Source of the DNA: Prosthecobacter sp.
GTDB taxonomy: Bacteria > Verrucomicrobiota > Verrucomicrobiia > Verrucomicrobiales > Verrucomicrobiaceae
Assembly (NCBI GenBank): GCA_017853885.1
Contig: JAFMIR010000018.1
Span: 1 to 64,000, forward strand
Direction: 5' to 3'
DNA: 64,000 bases
Part shown: positions 42,978 to 51,944 of the stretch, piece by piece
Layout of the letters: the number at the start of each line of letters is the position of its first letter
Numbering within the stretch: the first letter of the stretch is position 1
Notes under the pieces: generated by a model
What the model was told of the DNA's origin: nothing
Databases searched by the model: none
Seen by the model: the letters and a program-made list of their open reading frames with translations, nothing else
Program-made: the position numbers and the translations under genes

Positions 42978-45811
42978 TTCCGCGTCCCACTCTCGACTGC
43001 TACTTGGGCTTTGTTTTGCTATTAAGCAATGGCTTTCTCCACGCGCAGAATCCAATCCCAAAAGCGAATCTGCCACCCTTGACGGCAGCAGAAAAAGCCG
43101 CCGCAGCTGCCATCCAGCAGCCTTCGCAAGTTCAGGCGCCAAAGAAGACGCAGTCTGCCACATCACGACCCGTCCCGAATTTGCCAGATGTCACTTCACC
43201 GGCGCAAGCGCCACTCAGCTCGCCAGCAATCAAATCAATGCCGGTCGGCACATCACTACCATCTAAGGCCACGTCTGAATCAAAGCCTGTCAGGGGCATG
43301 ACAAAAGAGCAAGCTCTCGATGTCGCCACTCAACCACGCATGCAGGGTAGAGAAGCTCCTAGGATTCCACTGCCCTCGGACAAGTTGCCTATCACAACCT
43401 CAACCAGTGCTAGCGGCCAGTTCCGCGTGCATCACCCAGATTTCGAGCTTCGCAGCAGCATGTCCTCTCATTTGGATCAGATCGCAAAGGATCTGCGGGA
43501 TGTGATGAACGATGCAGAGCCCCACACCCTTCCCATTCAGGTGCGACTCACCCGTGGCCAAGAGGCAGCCAAAGCCATTCATGCGGGCACATCACCCATC
43601 GCCATTGGCATCACTGAGGTAGAGGGGGGAGGCTTCCACCTTCAATTGGATATTTACGAGGACCGATCCCTTACGCTTACTCTCATCCGACAGGAAACGG
43701 TGCGTCTTCTTCTCGCTGAACGCATCCTGCGAGGTCACACCAAGATCACGCAGCCACAAAATCGCCTATTGCTTCCCGATTGGGTATTCACTGGCGTAGT
43801 TCAAGCCATGGCTTTTCGTGCTGCAGCACGTCCGCCAACCATGTTCGCGGCCATTTTTAAAAGCGGCAGGATCTATGGCATAGAAGAAATTATTGCTGTT
43901 ACACCTACACAAATGGACAGCCTGTCCCGCAGCATCTACGAGACCTCCTGCGGCGCCCTTGTCATGACCCTTGTGGATCAACCAGATGGTGGACGCCGCT
44001 TCAACAAGTTCCTCAACAGTCTCAACAGCCTCGCAACTTCAGAGCGCAATCTGCTGGATCAAGCTTACCCGGGGTTCACCGCATCCGCTTCTAGCCTGAA
44101 CAAATGGTGGGCACTGCAGTTAGCCACTCTCGCCAAACGTAGCCTTTCGGATCCACTCACAGCCGATGAGAGTCTCGTGGCACTGGAAAAAGCCATTACC
44201 ATCAGCTACCACGCTAAGCTGGCGGATGTGCCTAAAAACCTAAAAAAGCGTCCTTTCCCCCAGCCATCCCCACTCTTCAGCACTCCTGCGGCTGCTACCA
44301 TCAAAAGTCATCCCGATGACCTTGCATTGGCAGACAGCACCATGAAGACTCAGGATCAGTCTGCGGCATCCAAAATCGGAGAGCAGATAGATTCTACAAG
44401 CGGCACACTTGGCCAGGAGTTAAGAAACAATAAAGAAGAAGATAACGATTCCTCTGCCAGCCAGAAATCGAGCGGTCTTTGGCTGCGCTACTTGACCTTC
44501 GGTCTCATGGGCAGCAAAAAGGACATGGAGATGCCCGATGCCAGCAAAGATGAATCTAGCAACGGCTTCTTCAGCCGCTTATTGAGAAAGCGAAATGACA
44601 CTGTGACCGCATCGCAACGCAATGCCGGCGAGGTAGCCACTCAAATGAAAGAACAAGAAATCATCGACCGGGACAAGACTCAGCAACAGGGAGAAAAAGA
44701 AGCGGCGGCTAGGCAGAAAGCGACCCAAAGCCAAGCAAAAACGCCATCTGAGACCGAAACAAAGGTGGGCAGTGAAAAGCAGTCGAAGGCCGAAAAAGGC
44801 CCGGTGAAAATCGCCAAGGATGAACTCAAGGAGAAATCCGAAAAAATAGCACCTGCGAAACCCTCCAGCCTGAATCCTCTCAACTGGTTTCGTGGTAACA
44901 ACAAGACTTTAGAAGAATCCGAAAAGATCGAAAAAAAAACCGATAAATCCCAATCCAAGCAAAATACTAAGTTAAAGAATACAGAGCAAAGCGCATTGCT
45001 CGATTTGACACGCTTGCCAATCGCCATCATCGACTTTCACATTCAGCTCATGCTGGACACAGGGGAGTATTTCTTTCCCACCAAAAGAACGCATGCCCTT
45101 CTAGACTTTTTGAAACGTAAAAAGCCTGAAGAAGAAAAAAAAACCTTGAAGCCGGAAGCACCAAGATCCGAGATTCGAACCGATTCAGTCAAAAAGAAAA
45201 AAGCAGCAGCCACTCCCTCCGCACCTAGAACCACCAATCCAAACGCACGCCCCGCTGTAAGATCCATAGAGCCTATGGACGGCTCTCAGCGCACCACCAA
45301 TCCGAATGCCAAGCCGCTGATTCTTCCCAAGATACCAGCCAACACTGCGACACCCAGCTCGAGGGAAGCTTTGTCTACGCTACCTAGCGGTATGGTGCTT
45401 GTTGAAATACATGTCGAAGACCACAAACATCTGCAGAAGTTACCTGATCGAGCGAAAATCCTTGAACACAATATTTTATCTCTCCGTGCTCTTGAAAATC
45501 GTGTCAGCGTGCCAATGCGTCCTGTCGTCATCGGTTACCTAGACGTCATGCTGGCACTCCAAGCAGGCAAAGCCGGTGCGGAGATCGACAAACGTCTCGC
45601 CCTGCTCCGCGAAGCCGCCTTCACTGCCGCGCAAAAAACAAAGACCGTGCGTGACTACCTTGACTTCTACGAAGCAAACGAAACTGAGAAGCTCTCAGGC
45701 AAATTCGAGGACTTCCTTAACTTACCTACCATCATTCAAAAAGAGCTTCAACCTCGCGAAGATCCTATCGCCCGATACCTCGACGCTATCGACAAGGAGT
45801 TCTCTAAATAG
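42974..45811 (+). CDS. Large exported protein of unknown function with Lys/Glu-rich middle
   Basis: 945 aa. Residues 1-25 are a signal peptide (LLLSNGFLHAQ). Residues about 125-400 contain a globular region with a peptidase-MA-like look (VEGGGFHLQLDIYEDRS, LPDWVFTGVVQAMAF), but the expected HExxH is absent, so enzymatic activity is doubtful. Residues about 430-780 are Lys/Glu/Gln/Ser rich and probably disordered, and contain a repeated R-T-T-N-P-N-A-x-P twice (near 757 and 775). The last 130 residues are helical. It overlaps the 191-aa gene by four bases. The function is unknown. Confidence 0.7.
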   Translation: MIPRPTLDCYLGFVLLLSNGFLHAQNPIPKANLPPLTAAEKAAAAAIQQPSQVQAPKKTQSATSRPVPNLPDVTSPAQAPLSSPAIKSMPVGTSLPSKATSESKPVRGMTKEQALDVATQPRMQGREAPRIPLPSDKLPITTSTSASGQFRVHHPDFELRSSMSSHLDQIAKDLRDVMNDAEPHTLPIQVRLTRGQEAAKAIHAGTSPIAIGITEVEGGGFHLQLDIYEDRSLTLTLIRQETVRLLLAERILRGHTKITQPQNRLLLPDWVFTGVVQAMAFRAAARPPTMFAAIFKSGRIYGIEEIIAVTPTQMDSLSRSIYETSCGALVMTLVDQPDGGRRFNKFLNSLNSLATSERNLLDQAYPGFTASASSLNKWWALQLATLAKRSLSDPLTADESLVALEKAITISYHAKLADVPKNLKKRPFPQPSPLFSTPAAATIKSHPDDLALADSTMKTQDQSAASKIGEQIDSTSGTLGQELRNNKEEDNDSSASQKSSGLWLRYLTFGLMGSKKDMEMPDASKDESSNGFFSRLLRKRNDTVTASQRNAGEVATQMKEQEIIDRDKTQQQGEKEAAARQKATQSQAKTPSETETKVGSEKQSKAEKGPVKIAKDELKEKSEKIAPAKPSSLNPLNWFRGNNKTLEESEKIEKKTDKSQSKQNTKLKNTEQSALLDLTRLPIAIIDFHIQLMLDTGEYFFPTKRTHALLDFLKRKKPEEEKKTLKPEAPRSEIRTDSVKKKKAAATPSAPRTTNPNARPAVRSIEPMDGSQRTTNPNAKPLILPKIPANTATPSSREALSTLPSGMVLVEIHVEDHKHLQKLPDRAKILEHNILSLRALENRVSVPMRPVVIGYLDVMLALQAGKAGAEIDKRLALLREAAFTAAQKTKTVRDYLDFYEANETEKLSGKFEDFLNLPTIIQKELQPREDPIARYLDAIDKEFSK

Positions 45812-45814
45812 CCG

Positions 45815-46864
45815 TCACCTAGTTCGTGTCTGAAATGTGCGTGAATGCTTTTGCGACGGCACATGAATCGTGTAGCTCATCGCATCCGCTTGCACCGTGC
45901 AGTGGATCGGATGCGCCGCGCAGCTATCACCTAGGTCAGCGTGGTTGGCAATCATCGACTTATCCGCGGTGTTTTCCGCGTCATCGCGGATGTTTTCATG
46001 CACCTGATACATCGCCTGAATTGTTGGTGTCGATTTTAAAGCGTCCATTGCACTCTTGCTCGTGCCCTTCTTGGGGCCATTGTTCATCACCGAAACCGTT
46101 GGCTGCAGGCTGCGCACTAGCAACGGGTTATTGCTCACATCGAGGCCATGGTGGTTCACCTGATAGAGATCCACCGTGCCGGCGAGATTCACTGGTGACA
46201 CCAGCTTCTCTTCGATATTCCATGTCAGATCACCACCATCAAAGAAACGGAAACCGCCGAACTCCAGCAGCATGACCAAGCTGTTCGCATTGTCTGTTGG
46301 ATCAGTAGCCTTAGGCGGCACGGATCCATTCAAAGGGTTCATTGCCGCTCCTAATGGTGCGGCGATGAACTTCTGATTTGCACCGAGGCAGCGCAGCACG
46401 AGCTTAGGCGAGCCATCCAACTGTTTCAGAGGCACCTGCGAGCCCGCATTCAAAGTTACGCGCTTCTCCACCTTCGCATCGCGGTATGGGCGGCTCATCA
46501 GCACCCAACGAATGTCCTGCGCTTTTCCATCCGGACTACCTTCTGGGATACCCTTGTCATATAAGACTCCCACCGGCATCAGTGCCGCAAGCTCCGCAAG
46601 TCCACCAAAGTGATCAACGTGAAAGTGCGTGATGATCACATGATCGATCCGCGTCACACCTGCCAGTTCCTTGGCTACCTTTTGAATGCGCTGCGAATCA
46701 CGCCCGCCAGGATTCCCGGCGTCAATTAGCACCGATTCCCCAGCAGGGGTAACAATAAGCGTGGAACCTCCTCCTTCAGAATCAATCCAGTAGAACTCCA
46801 GCGTCTTTCCACGTGAGTAACAAGCAAATATGACTGTAAAAAAAACAACAAAAAACGATTTCAT
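45815..46864 (-). CDS. Exported MBL-fold hydrolase, ComEC-like
   Basis: 349 aa with a signal peptide ([17 protein letters not shown]). Zinc motif HFHVDH at 80-85 in [19 protein letters not shown] before it, GGDLTWNIE in the middle and [12 protein letters not shown] later, all typical of the MBL domain of the ComEC C-terminal part and of its secreted relatives. The substrate could be a nucleotide or phosphodiester and is unknown. Its stop is three bases from the end of the 945-aa gene, tail to tail. Confidence 0.85.
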   Translation of the reverse strand: MKSFFVVFFTVIFACYSRGKTLEFYWIDSEGGGSTLIVTPAGESVLIDAGNPGGRDSQRIQKVAKELAGVTRIDHVIITHFHVDHFGGLAELAALMPVGVLYDKGIPEGSPDGKAQDIRWVLMSRPYRDAKVEKRVTLNAGSQVPLKQLDGSPKLVLRCLGANQKFIAAPLGAAMNPLNGSVPPKATDPTDNANSLVMLLEFGGFRFFDGGDLTWNIEEKLVSPVNLAGTVDLYQVNHHGLDVSNNPLLVRSLQPTVSVMNNGPKKGTSKSAMDALKSTPTIQAMYQVHENIRDDAENTADKSMIANHADLGDSCAAHPIHCTVQADAMSYTIHVPSQKHSRTFQTRTR

Positions 46865-46922
46865 AAATGAATATGTTATGAGCCTGCTAGAAACAGAAAG
46901 CTTTCAACACCCTCCATTTCTC

Positions 46923-47045
46923 TCAGTGTCCGCAACTGCATCCTCCACCACACTTCTTTTTTTTGCTCGGCCTAATCGCACGCGTAATAAAAACGATGAG
47001 AGTCGTTAAAACAATGGCAGCGGCGGCGATGGATTGCCAATTCAT
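46923..47045 (-). CDS. Small Cys-rich membrane protein, FeoB-associated type
   Basis: 40 aa read on the minus strand: MNWQSIAAAAIVLTTLIVFI, then TRAIRPSKKKK and CGGGCSCGH. One membrane helix followed by a Lys patch and a Cys-rich tail is the shape of the FeoB-associated Cys-rich membrane protein family. Those normally lie beside feoB, but feoB is not within the window. It is too short for usual ORF calling. The match is by pattern and is not a search result. Confidence 0.65.
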   Translation of the reverse strand: MNWQSIAAAAIVLTTLIVFITRAIRPSKKKKCGGGCSCGH

Positions 47046-47372
47046 ACCTAATTCATAAACGTGCATTGATCATCGTCAATCCCGTAAGGAGCAAAGCGCG
47101 TCTTCATGTTATTGGTAGTATTCTTGAATACGCTTGATCCTGCATCACTGGTCTTTTTGATCAAACACGTGAACTGCCTCCGAGCTATGCTTACTGGTTT
47201 TTCGAAACAGTCCGAAGCATTTCGAAAAGTGTGGGATTGCAGACGGCTTCTGACCTTAACGTGGCTAAATAGCCGTTGTTATTCTTACCAAAGAATTTCA
47301 ATTACTGATTTCGGCGCTTTTTGAGCAATCACCATGGCGGACGAATACATCACAAAAGTCTTGAGCGATTGT
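47046..47372. other. Intergenic region without a recognised gene
   Basis: No clear gene. A 72-codon plus-strand frame (47106-47324) has no family resemblance, and its residues look random. It probably holds the promoter of the 40-aa peptide gene, which lies on the minus strand. Confidence 0.4.
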
Positions 47373-47810
47373 TTATGGCCTACGTCCTTCATCTACGTCT
47401 ATGTAGTGAGCAATCGTTTGAATATCGTCGCGATGGGCAAGACCACTCTCTAATTTTCGTTTAACTAGGGTGGAACTAATGTGATCATTCCAACCAAGCT
47501 TGCTGACATAGTGATTCCACACCAATTTTTCTGTGGCATTTAATGGGCGAGTCTGTTGCTCACACCACTGAAGAATCTCCTCGTCTGTGCCGCCACATAG
47601 CACTCGCTGTCTCAGCATTTCGTAGTCGATGCGCATCAGGTCGATCAGAGCGCCATCACTGCCTTTTCCCAAGTTTAAATGCAATTCCTTCCAAAGCTTT
47701 CCAGCAGCATGAAGCCGGATCTTCCCAATCATGCGCGGAAAGTATTTTAAACCAGCAATCTCATCCATAGGACTGCATGGTAGCGTGGTAGGATCAGGCT
47801 TGGTGGACAT
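47373..47810 (-). CDS. DUF5069 protein
   Basis: 145 aa, cytosolic. The core GLKYFPRMIGKIRLHAAGKL, NLGKGSDGALIDLMRIDYE and CGGTDEEILQWCEQQ is the DUF5069 pattern, found mainly in Verrucomicrobia and some Planctomycetes. No function is assigned to the family. Divergent from the L,D-transpeptidase gene, with 87 bases between them. Confidence 0.85.
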   Translation of the reverse strand: MSTKPDPTTLPCSPMDEIAGLKYFPRMIGKIRLHAAGKLWKELHLNLGKGSDGALIDLMRIDYEMLRQRVLCGGTDEEILQWCEQQTRPLNATEKLVWNHYVSKLGWNDHISSTLVKRKLESGLAHRDDIQTIAHYIDVDEGRRP

Positions 47811-47897
47811 ACAGCTCTTTCATCTTGTCGCACAAGCTTCGCAAATCGATTTCTTGTCGGCAGTTGCGGCGCGAACAGGATCGGCTAGCCTCATGCC

Positions 47898-48974
47898 GTG
47901 CTCCGCATCTTTTCCATTTTGCTAGGACTCACATCTCAAGCTGTTCCGGCTCTGGAAGCCATGGCGCCTACCCTACCCAAGGCCCCCGAACCAGTCGAAG
48001 CCATCCTGCGCCTACAGCTCTTTCTCGATTCGAAACTGTTCTGCCCAGGTAAAGTGGATGGCCGACCAGGAGAATTTACCACCAAAGCGTTGAATCGCTA
48101 CCAAGTCGCCTACGGCATACCGCCAACTGAAATCGATGTTCATACACTTGATCTCTCTCCTGTTGGCGAGCTTTACACAACTTACATTATCCGCCATGAC
48201 GACCTCAAATTTGTAGGTGATCTACCAACAAAGCCTTCGCTTCAGAGCCAGAAAAAATATCTACCCTACGATTCGCTGCTCGAATTCCTCACCGAGCGCT
48301 TCCATACGTCTCCAGAACTTCTCCACTGGATCAATCAGCCCATCAAAATGAGCCATTTGAAGCCCGGTGATTCGGTAAAGGTTCCCAACGTGGCTGACCC
48401 CTTCCAAATTGAATCGCTCAGCACCATCCCCAGCCTACCTCAAGTGCCTGCTTTTCTAGGGCGCCGGATCCAAATTGATACACGGGAAAAGCTGCTTGGC
48501 GTGTACGAAGGAGAAAAGCTGCTAGCCAGTCTACCCATCACTCCTGGTAGTGGTCATCTCGCTACGCCGCCGGGCAGGTGGCGCATCCTCGGCATCACGC
48601 AGATGCCAACCTTTCGCTGGGACGAAGGTGTGCTAAACTACGGGGTGCGGACGAGTAAAGCATATCACTTGCCGATCGGCCCAAACAACCCTGTTGGCGT
48701 CATGTGGATCGGACTCAGCAAACCTGGCATAGGGATTCATGGAACCAACATGCCGCAAACAATTGGCCGCAGTTCCAGCCATGGCTGCATGAGAACAGCG
48801 AACTGGGATGTTGTCCGCTTATCCAGGCTTATCACCACAGGCATGACGGTTGTTATCGAAGGCCCTGAACCTGAGCCCCGTCCTATCATCACAAAAAAAA
48901 ATCCCAACGTTGTTCCAGTGGAAGTCAAACCCCAGGCACCTACAAGGAAATGGTATCAGTTTTGGAAGAAATAG
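47898..48974 (+). CDS. L,D-transpeptidase with peptidoglycan-binding and LysM-like parts
   Basis: 358 aa. Starts with GTG 47898. Order: signal peptide (about 1-20), a peptidoglycan-binding-1-like helix bundle (33-75), a LysM-like stretch (125-163), and the YkuD domain (about 188-315) with HG at 281-282 and the catalytic SSSHGCMR (Cys297). It likely makes 3-3 cross-links or attaches proteins to peptidoglycan. The tail is rich in Pro and Lys. Confidence 0.9.
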   Translation: MLRIFSILLGLTSQAVPALEAMAPTLPKAPEPVEAILRLQLFLDSKLFCPGKVDGRPGEFTTKALNRYQVAYGIPPTEIDVHTLDLSPVGELYTTYIIRHDDLKFVGDLPTKPSLQSQKKYLPYDSLLEFLTERFHTSPELLHWINQPIKMSHLKPGDSVKVPNVADPFQIESLSTIPSLPQVPAFLGRRIQIDTREKLLGVYEGEKLLASLPITPGSGHLATPPGRWRILGITQMPTFRWDEGVLNYGVRTSKAYHLPIGPNNPVGVMWIGLSKPGIGIHGTNMPQTIGRSSSHGCMRTANWDVVRLSRLITTGMTVVIEGPEPEPRPIITKKNPNVVPVEVKPQAPTRKWYQFWKK

Positions 48975-49232
48975 GTCTTTGCTCAAAAAAATGTTTTAGA
49001 AGATCGCATGGTCTGAAAAAGATGGGCAGATGAGTGGGGCACCAGAAATCAGGCACGAAGTTCATGGCATAGTCTAAAAAAACTCATGAGCCTAGCTGAC
49101 TGCAGACGAAATCGCTGCAATCGCAGTGAACCATCGGCGAAAAATTCAAGTATGACGTAACCGTTTTTTCTAAACCCCTCTCTCGACCATGGCAGCGAGG
49201 GTTATATAGTGAATTCCGTAAATCTGCTGGTA
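48975..49232. other. Intergenic region without a gene
   Basis: No coding signal. Direct, imperfect copies of a catgg..tagtct/catggtct type string occur near 49010 and 49065 but are too short to name. Confidence 0.4.
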
Positions 49233-49252
49233 GTCATTCTGATTTGAATGAC
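49233..49252. repeat. 7-bp hairpin sharing a 13-base string with the repeat at 9800
   Basis: gtcattc (49233-49239) and gaatgac (49246-49252) form a hairpin around tgattt. The first 13 bases, gtcattctgattt, also occur on the minus strand within 9793-9805. It probably belongs to the same dispersed repeat family and borders the phosphoesterase remnant. Confidence 0.5.
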
Positions 49253-49267
49253 CTTGGAATACCGCGG

Positions 49268-49452
49268 TCAGCCACGAGCCTCAAAGCCCTCAAAACTGCC
49301 GGTTGCCCTGGTGTTGGCTTCGAACTGTTGCTTCGTTAATGTGCAGATGCAGTGATTGCCCAAGACATAGTGCCGAGGCATGGAAATGCCTCGCGGTAGA
49401 AGCGGGTTTTCGACATCGGCTTGTCGGCATAGTTCAGATCGGTCATCAAACC
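49268..49452 (-). pseudogene. Remnant of a calcineurin-like metallophosphoesterase
   Basis: Two protein-like pieces in different frames on the minus strand. The first (49452 to about 49387) reads GLMTDLNYADKPMSKTRFYR and EA, which is the D-x-H/N N-terminal metal motif region of calcineurin-like phosphoesterases. The second, in another frame (about 49381 to 49268), reads PRHYVLGNHCICTLTKQQF and on to a stop, the GNH(D/C) motif. The residues between and after are missing, so this is a gene decayed by a deletion and a frameshift. Full-length relatives are about 300 aa. Confidence 0.7.
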
Positions 49453-49599
49453 AACTTTCAGGAGTGTTCACACTATGGAATCAACTGCTTGTATACTGCT
49501 GAAGCCGACAGGCAGAGGATGCTTTGCGGAAGAAAGGCACTACGAGTCTTCACCAGCACTCAAATACTGGCCCAACCGATTTGTCTTTTAGAGAAAAGC

Positions 49600-51486
49600 T
49601 CAGCTAAGAGTGGAGAGTACCTTGGCAACGCAGTTTTCCGCAGTCAGACCATGCTTCTGACGAAGGATTGCAATGGTGCCGTGTTCGATAAATTCGTCCG
49701 GCCAACCGATACGCACGACTGGAGTGCGAATCGCTGCATCACTGAGATGCTCAATGATACTGCATCCAAAGCCGTTGTGGAGCACATGATCTTCAAGTGT
49801 GCAAATGACCTTCACTTTCTTCGCATAAGTCTCGATGCAAGCGACGTCCAGCGGCTTGATCCAGCGGGGATTGATAAGTGCGACGCTCAATCCCTTAGCT
49901 TCAAGTTGCCTTTTTGCCTCCTCGGCCACGGGAAACATGTCGCCGAGGGCAATGAGAGCGACATCGCTGCCGTCAGTGACGATCTCCGCTTTGCCAATCT
50001 CCAACATGTTGGGCTTATCCTTCGGTGGAACCCCGGGTCCATTACCTCGCGGGTAGCGAATGGCTATGGGGCCTTTTTGGTAGTGGGCCATCGTCCAAAG
50101 CATATCCACGAACTCGTCTTCGTTGCGAGGTTGCATGTGCACAATACCAGGAACACCACGAAGGTAAGCAATGTCGAATAAGCCATGATGAGTAGGCCCA
50201 TCGTCTCCACTCAGCCCGCCGCGGTCCATGCAGAGGCGCACAGGCAGGCTTTGCAGTGCCATATCATGCACAATCATGTCAAAGGCACGCTGCATGAAAG
50301 TCGAGTATATTGTTAGGAATGGTTTCAGACCACTTGTGGCCATGCCACAGGCGAAAAGTGCTGCATGCTCCTCGGCGATGCCGACATCGAAATACCGCTC
50401 TGGAATCTCTTTTTTAAAGACGCTAAGACCCGTGCCGCCCGGCATGGCACCTGTGATGGCGACGATTTTGGCGTCCTCCTTGGCAAAATCTGTAACGGTG
50501 CGTGCGAAGACTTGCGAATAGGTGGGTTTGTTCGCGATGGGCGTCTCGCCTGTCTCGATATTGTATTTGCCGAGTCCGTGAAACTTGCCGGGATCCTCGA
50601 GAGCGGGTTTGTAACCCCTACCCTTCTCAGTGATGATGTGGAGTATCACTGGCTCGTCCTGAGTTTTGAGAAACTCAAACGTCTGGATCAGGAGCGGAAT
50701 ATCATGGCCATCAATCGGACCGTAATAACGAATGCCAAACTCATCAAAAAGCAGGCTGCGATTGGCTGGCGTAGCGCTTTGAGGCAGGAGAATGCCTTTG
50801 GCGTGATCCTCGGCTTTTTTGGCGAATTTACGGACATCCTGACCGAGCACTAACTCCACAAATTTGGCAGCTTTTTGATGCAACGAAGCAAAGCCAGGAT
50901 GGGTCGCAATGCTGTTGAAGTACTTAGCGATAGCTCCCACATTGCGGTCAATCGACCACTCGTTATCATTGAGAACAATAATAAGCTTCTTCGTGTGCGA
51001 GGCGACGTTGTTCATGGCCTCAAACACGGGGCCACAGGTGAAGGCGGCATCACCAGCCACGCAGACGACGTGCTCGTCTGTTCCATTAAGATCGCGCGCA
51101 GTAGCCATCCCCAGCGCCGCACCAAGAGCAGTGCCGGCGTGGCCAGCGCCATAACAATCATGTTCGCTCTCTGTGCGAAGGCAGAAACCGTTGAGCCCTT
51201 GATATTGGCGGATAGTGCTGATTTTATCCCAACGACCTGTGAGCATTTTATGGACGTAGGCCTGATGAGCAACGTCGAAAACGAAGCGATCCTTGGGTGT
51301 ATCGAACACACGATGCATCGCTATGGAAAGCTCCACAACGCCGAGATTAGGCCCTAAGTGCCCACCGGTCTGGCTGAGAGTTTCAATGAGAGTGCGGCGA
51401 ATTTTTTCAGCCAGCGCGGGGAGTTTCTCCGCGGGAAGGGCTTTAAGGTCGGCGGGCGAGTTGATGGCTGGCAGTTCGGAGTCCAC
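49600..51486 (-). CDS. dxs: 1-deoxy-D-xylulose-5-phosphate synthase
   Basis: 628 aa. Condenses pyruvate and glyceraldehyde-3-phosphate, the first step of the MEP pathway, using thiamine diphosphate. TPP motif GDAAFT (145-150) to NDN (173-175), the catalytic-Glu region GIAEEHAALFACGMA, and DRGGLSGDDGPTHHG are all present. The segment usually reading GHSSTS is GHAGTA (115-120) here, a divergence from typical Dxs. It follows xseB by 32 bases, a common gene pair. Confidence 0.92.
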   Translation of the reverse strand: MDSELPAINSPADLKALPAEKLPALAEKIRRTLIETLSQTGGHLGPNLGVVELSIAMHRVFDTPKDRFVFDVAHQAYVHKMLTGRWDKISTIRQYQGLNGFCLRTESEHDCYGAGHAGTALGAALGMATARDLNGTDEHVVCVAGDAAFTCGPVFEAMNNVASHTKKLIIVLNDNEWSIDRNVGAIAKYFNSIATHPGFASLHQKAAKFVELVLGQDVRKFAKKAEDHAKGILLPQSATPANRSLLFDEFGIRYYGPIDGHDIPLLIQTFEFLKTQDEPVILHIITEKGRGYKPALEDPGKFHGLGKYNIETGETPIANKPTYSQVFARTVTDFAKEDAKIVAITGAMPGGTGLSVFKKEIPERYFDVGIAEEHAALFACGMATSGLKPFLTIYSTFMQRAFDMIVHDMALQSLPVRLCMDRGGLSGDDGPTHHGLFDIAYLRGVPGIVHMQPRNEDEFVDMLWTMAHYQKGPIAIRYPRGNGPGVPPKDKPNMLEIGKAEIVTDGSDVALIALGDMFPVAEEAKRQLEAKGLSVALINPRWIKPLDVACIETYAKKVKVICTLEDHVLHNGFGCSIIEHLSDAAIRTPVVRIGWPDEFIEHGTIAILRQKHGLTAENCVAKVLSTLS

Positions 51487-51518
51487 GGAGCTAAGGGCTA
51501 GGAGGCAAGATAAAAAAA

Positions 51519-51857
51519 TCAGAAGAGGCGAATTTCGTCGTTCTCGGAAGCTTTGCGACGTTTCGAAGAGGGCTGACGGGGAGATGCGTTATCCTCCGAG
51601 TCATCAACCGCAGCGTCGTCCAAGGGGGTTCCAGCGGCTTTGCCACTTTCCAAATCAGCGGAAATCATCTCGACACGGCGACGAGCACTTTCAAGTCGCT
51701 GACGACAATTTTTGAGCAACGTGATACCCTCCTCGTAACTGCGAATCATTTCCTCCAGCGGCATGCGATCTGTCTCCATGGCACCAACAATCGCATCGAG
51801 ACGTGACATGGCATCCTCGAAGGATAATTCTTGGATTTGCTTAATGGTTAGACTCAT
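51519..51857 (-). CDS. xseB: Exodeoxyribonuclease VII small subunit
   Basis: 112 aa from ATG 51857 (MSLTIKQIQELSFED). The typical core LSFEDAMSRLDAIVGAME, EEMIRSYEEGITLLKNCRQRLESA is present in the first 60 residues, forming two antiparallel helices. The C-terminal half is an acidic, Ser/Asp-rich tail longer than usual. The large subunit xseA is not in the window. Operon with dxs downstream. Confidence 0.9.
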   Translation of the reverse strand: MSLTIKQIQELSFEDAMSRLDAIVGAMETDRMPLEEMIRSYEEGITLLKNCRQRLESARRRVEMISADLESGKAAGTPLDDAAVDDSEDNASPRQPSSKRRKASENDEIRLF

Positions 51858-51944
51858 AGAGTGCGCTGGGGGCGGCAAGTATCAAAAGCCTGCCTTGGTA
51901 GCAAGCAGTAAAACCAAGGTAAAACACCGCTGTGCCTCATCTTC

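Noticed and set aside
45165..45190. gattcgaacc string resembling a tRNA T arm
   Set aside because: It lies inside the coding sequence of the 945-aa protein, and no acceptor or anticodon stem surrounds it.
47106..47324. 72-codon plus-strand frame
   Set aside because: No hydrophobic pattern, domain or conserved motif; treated as chance.
49303..50181. 292-codon plus-strand frame
   Set aside because: Antisense to dxs and the phosphoesterase remnant.
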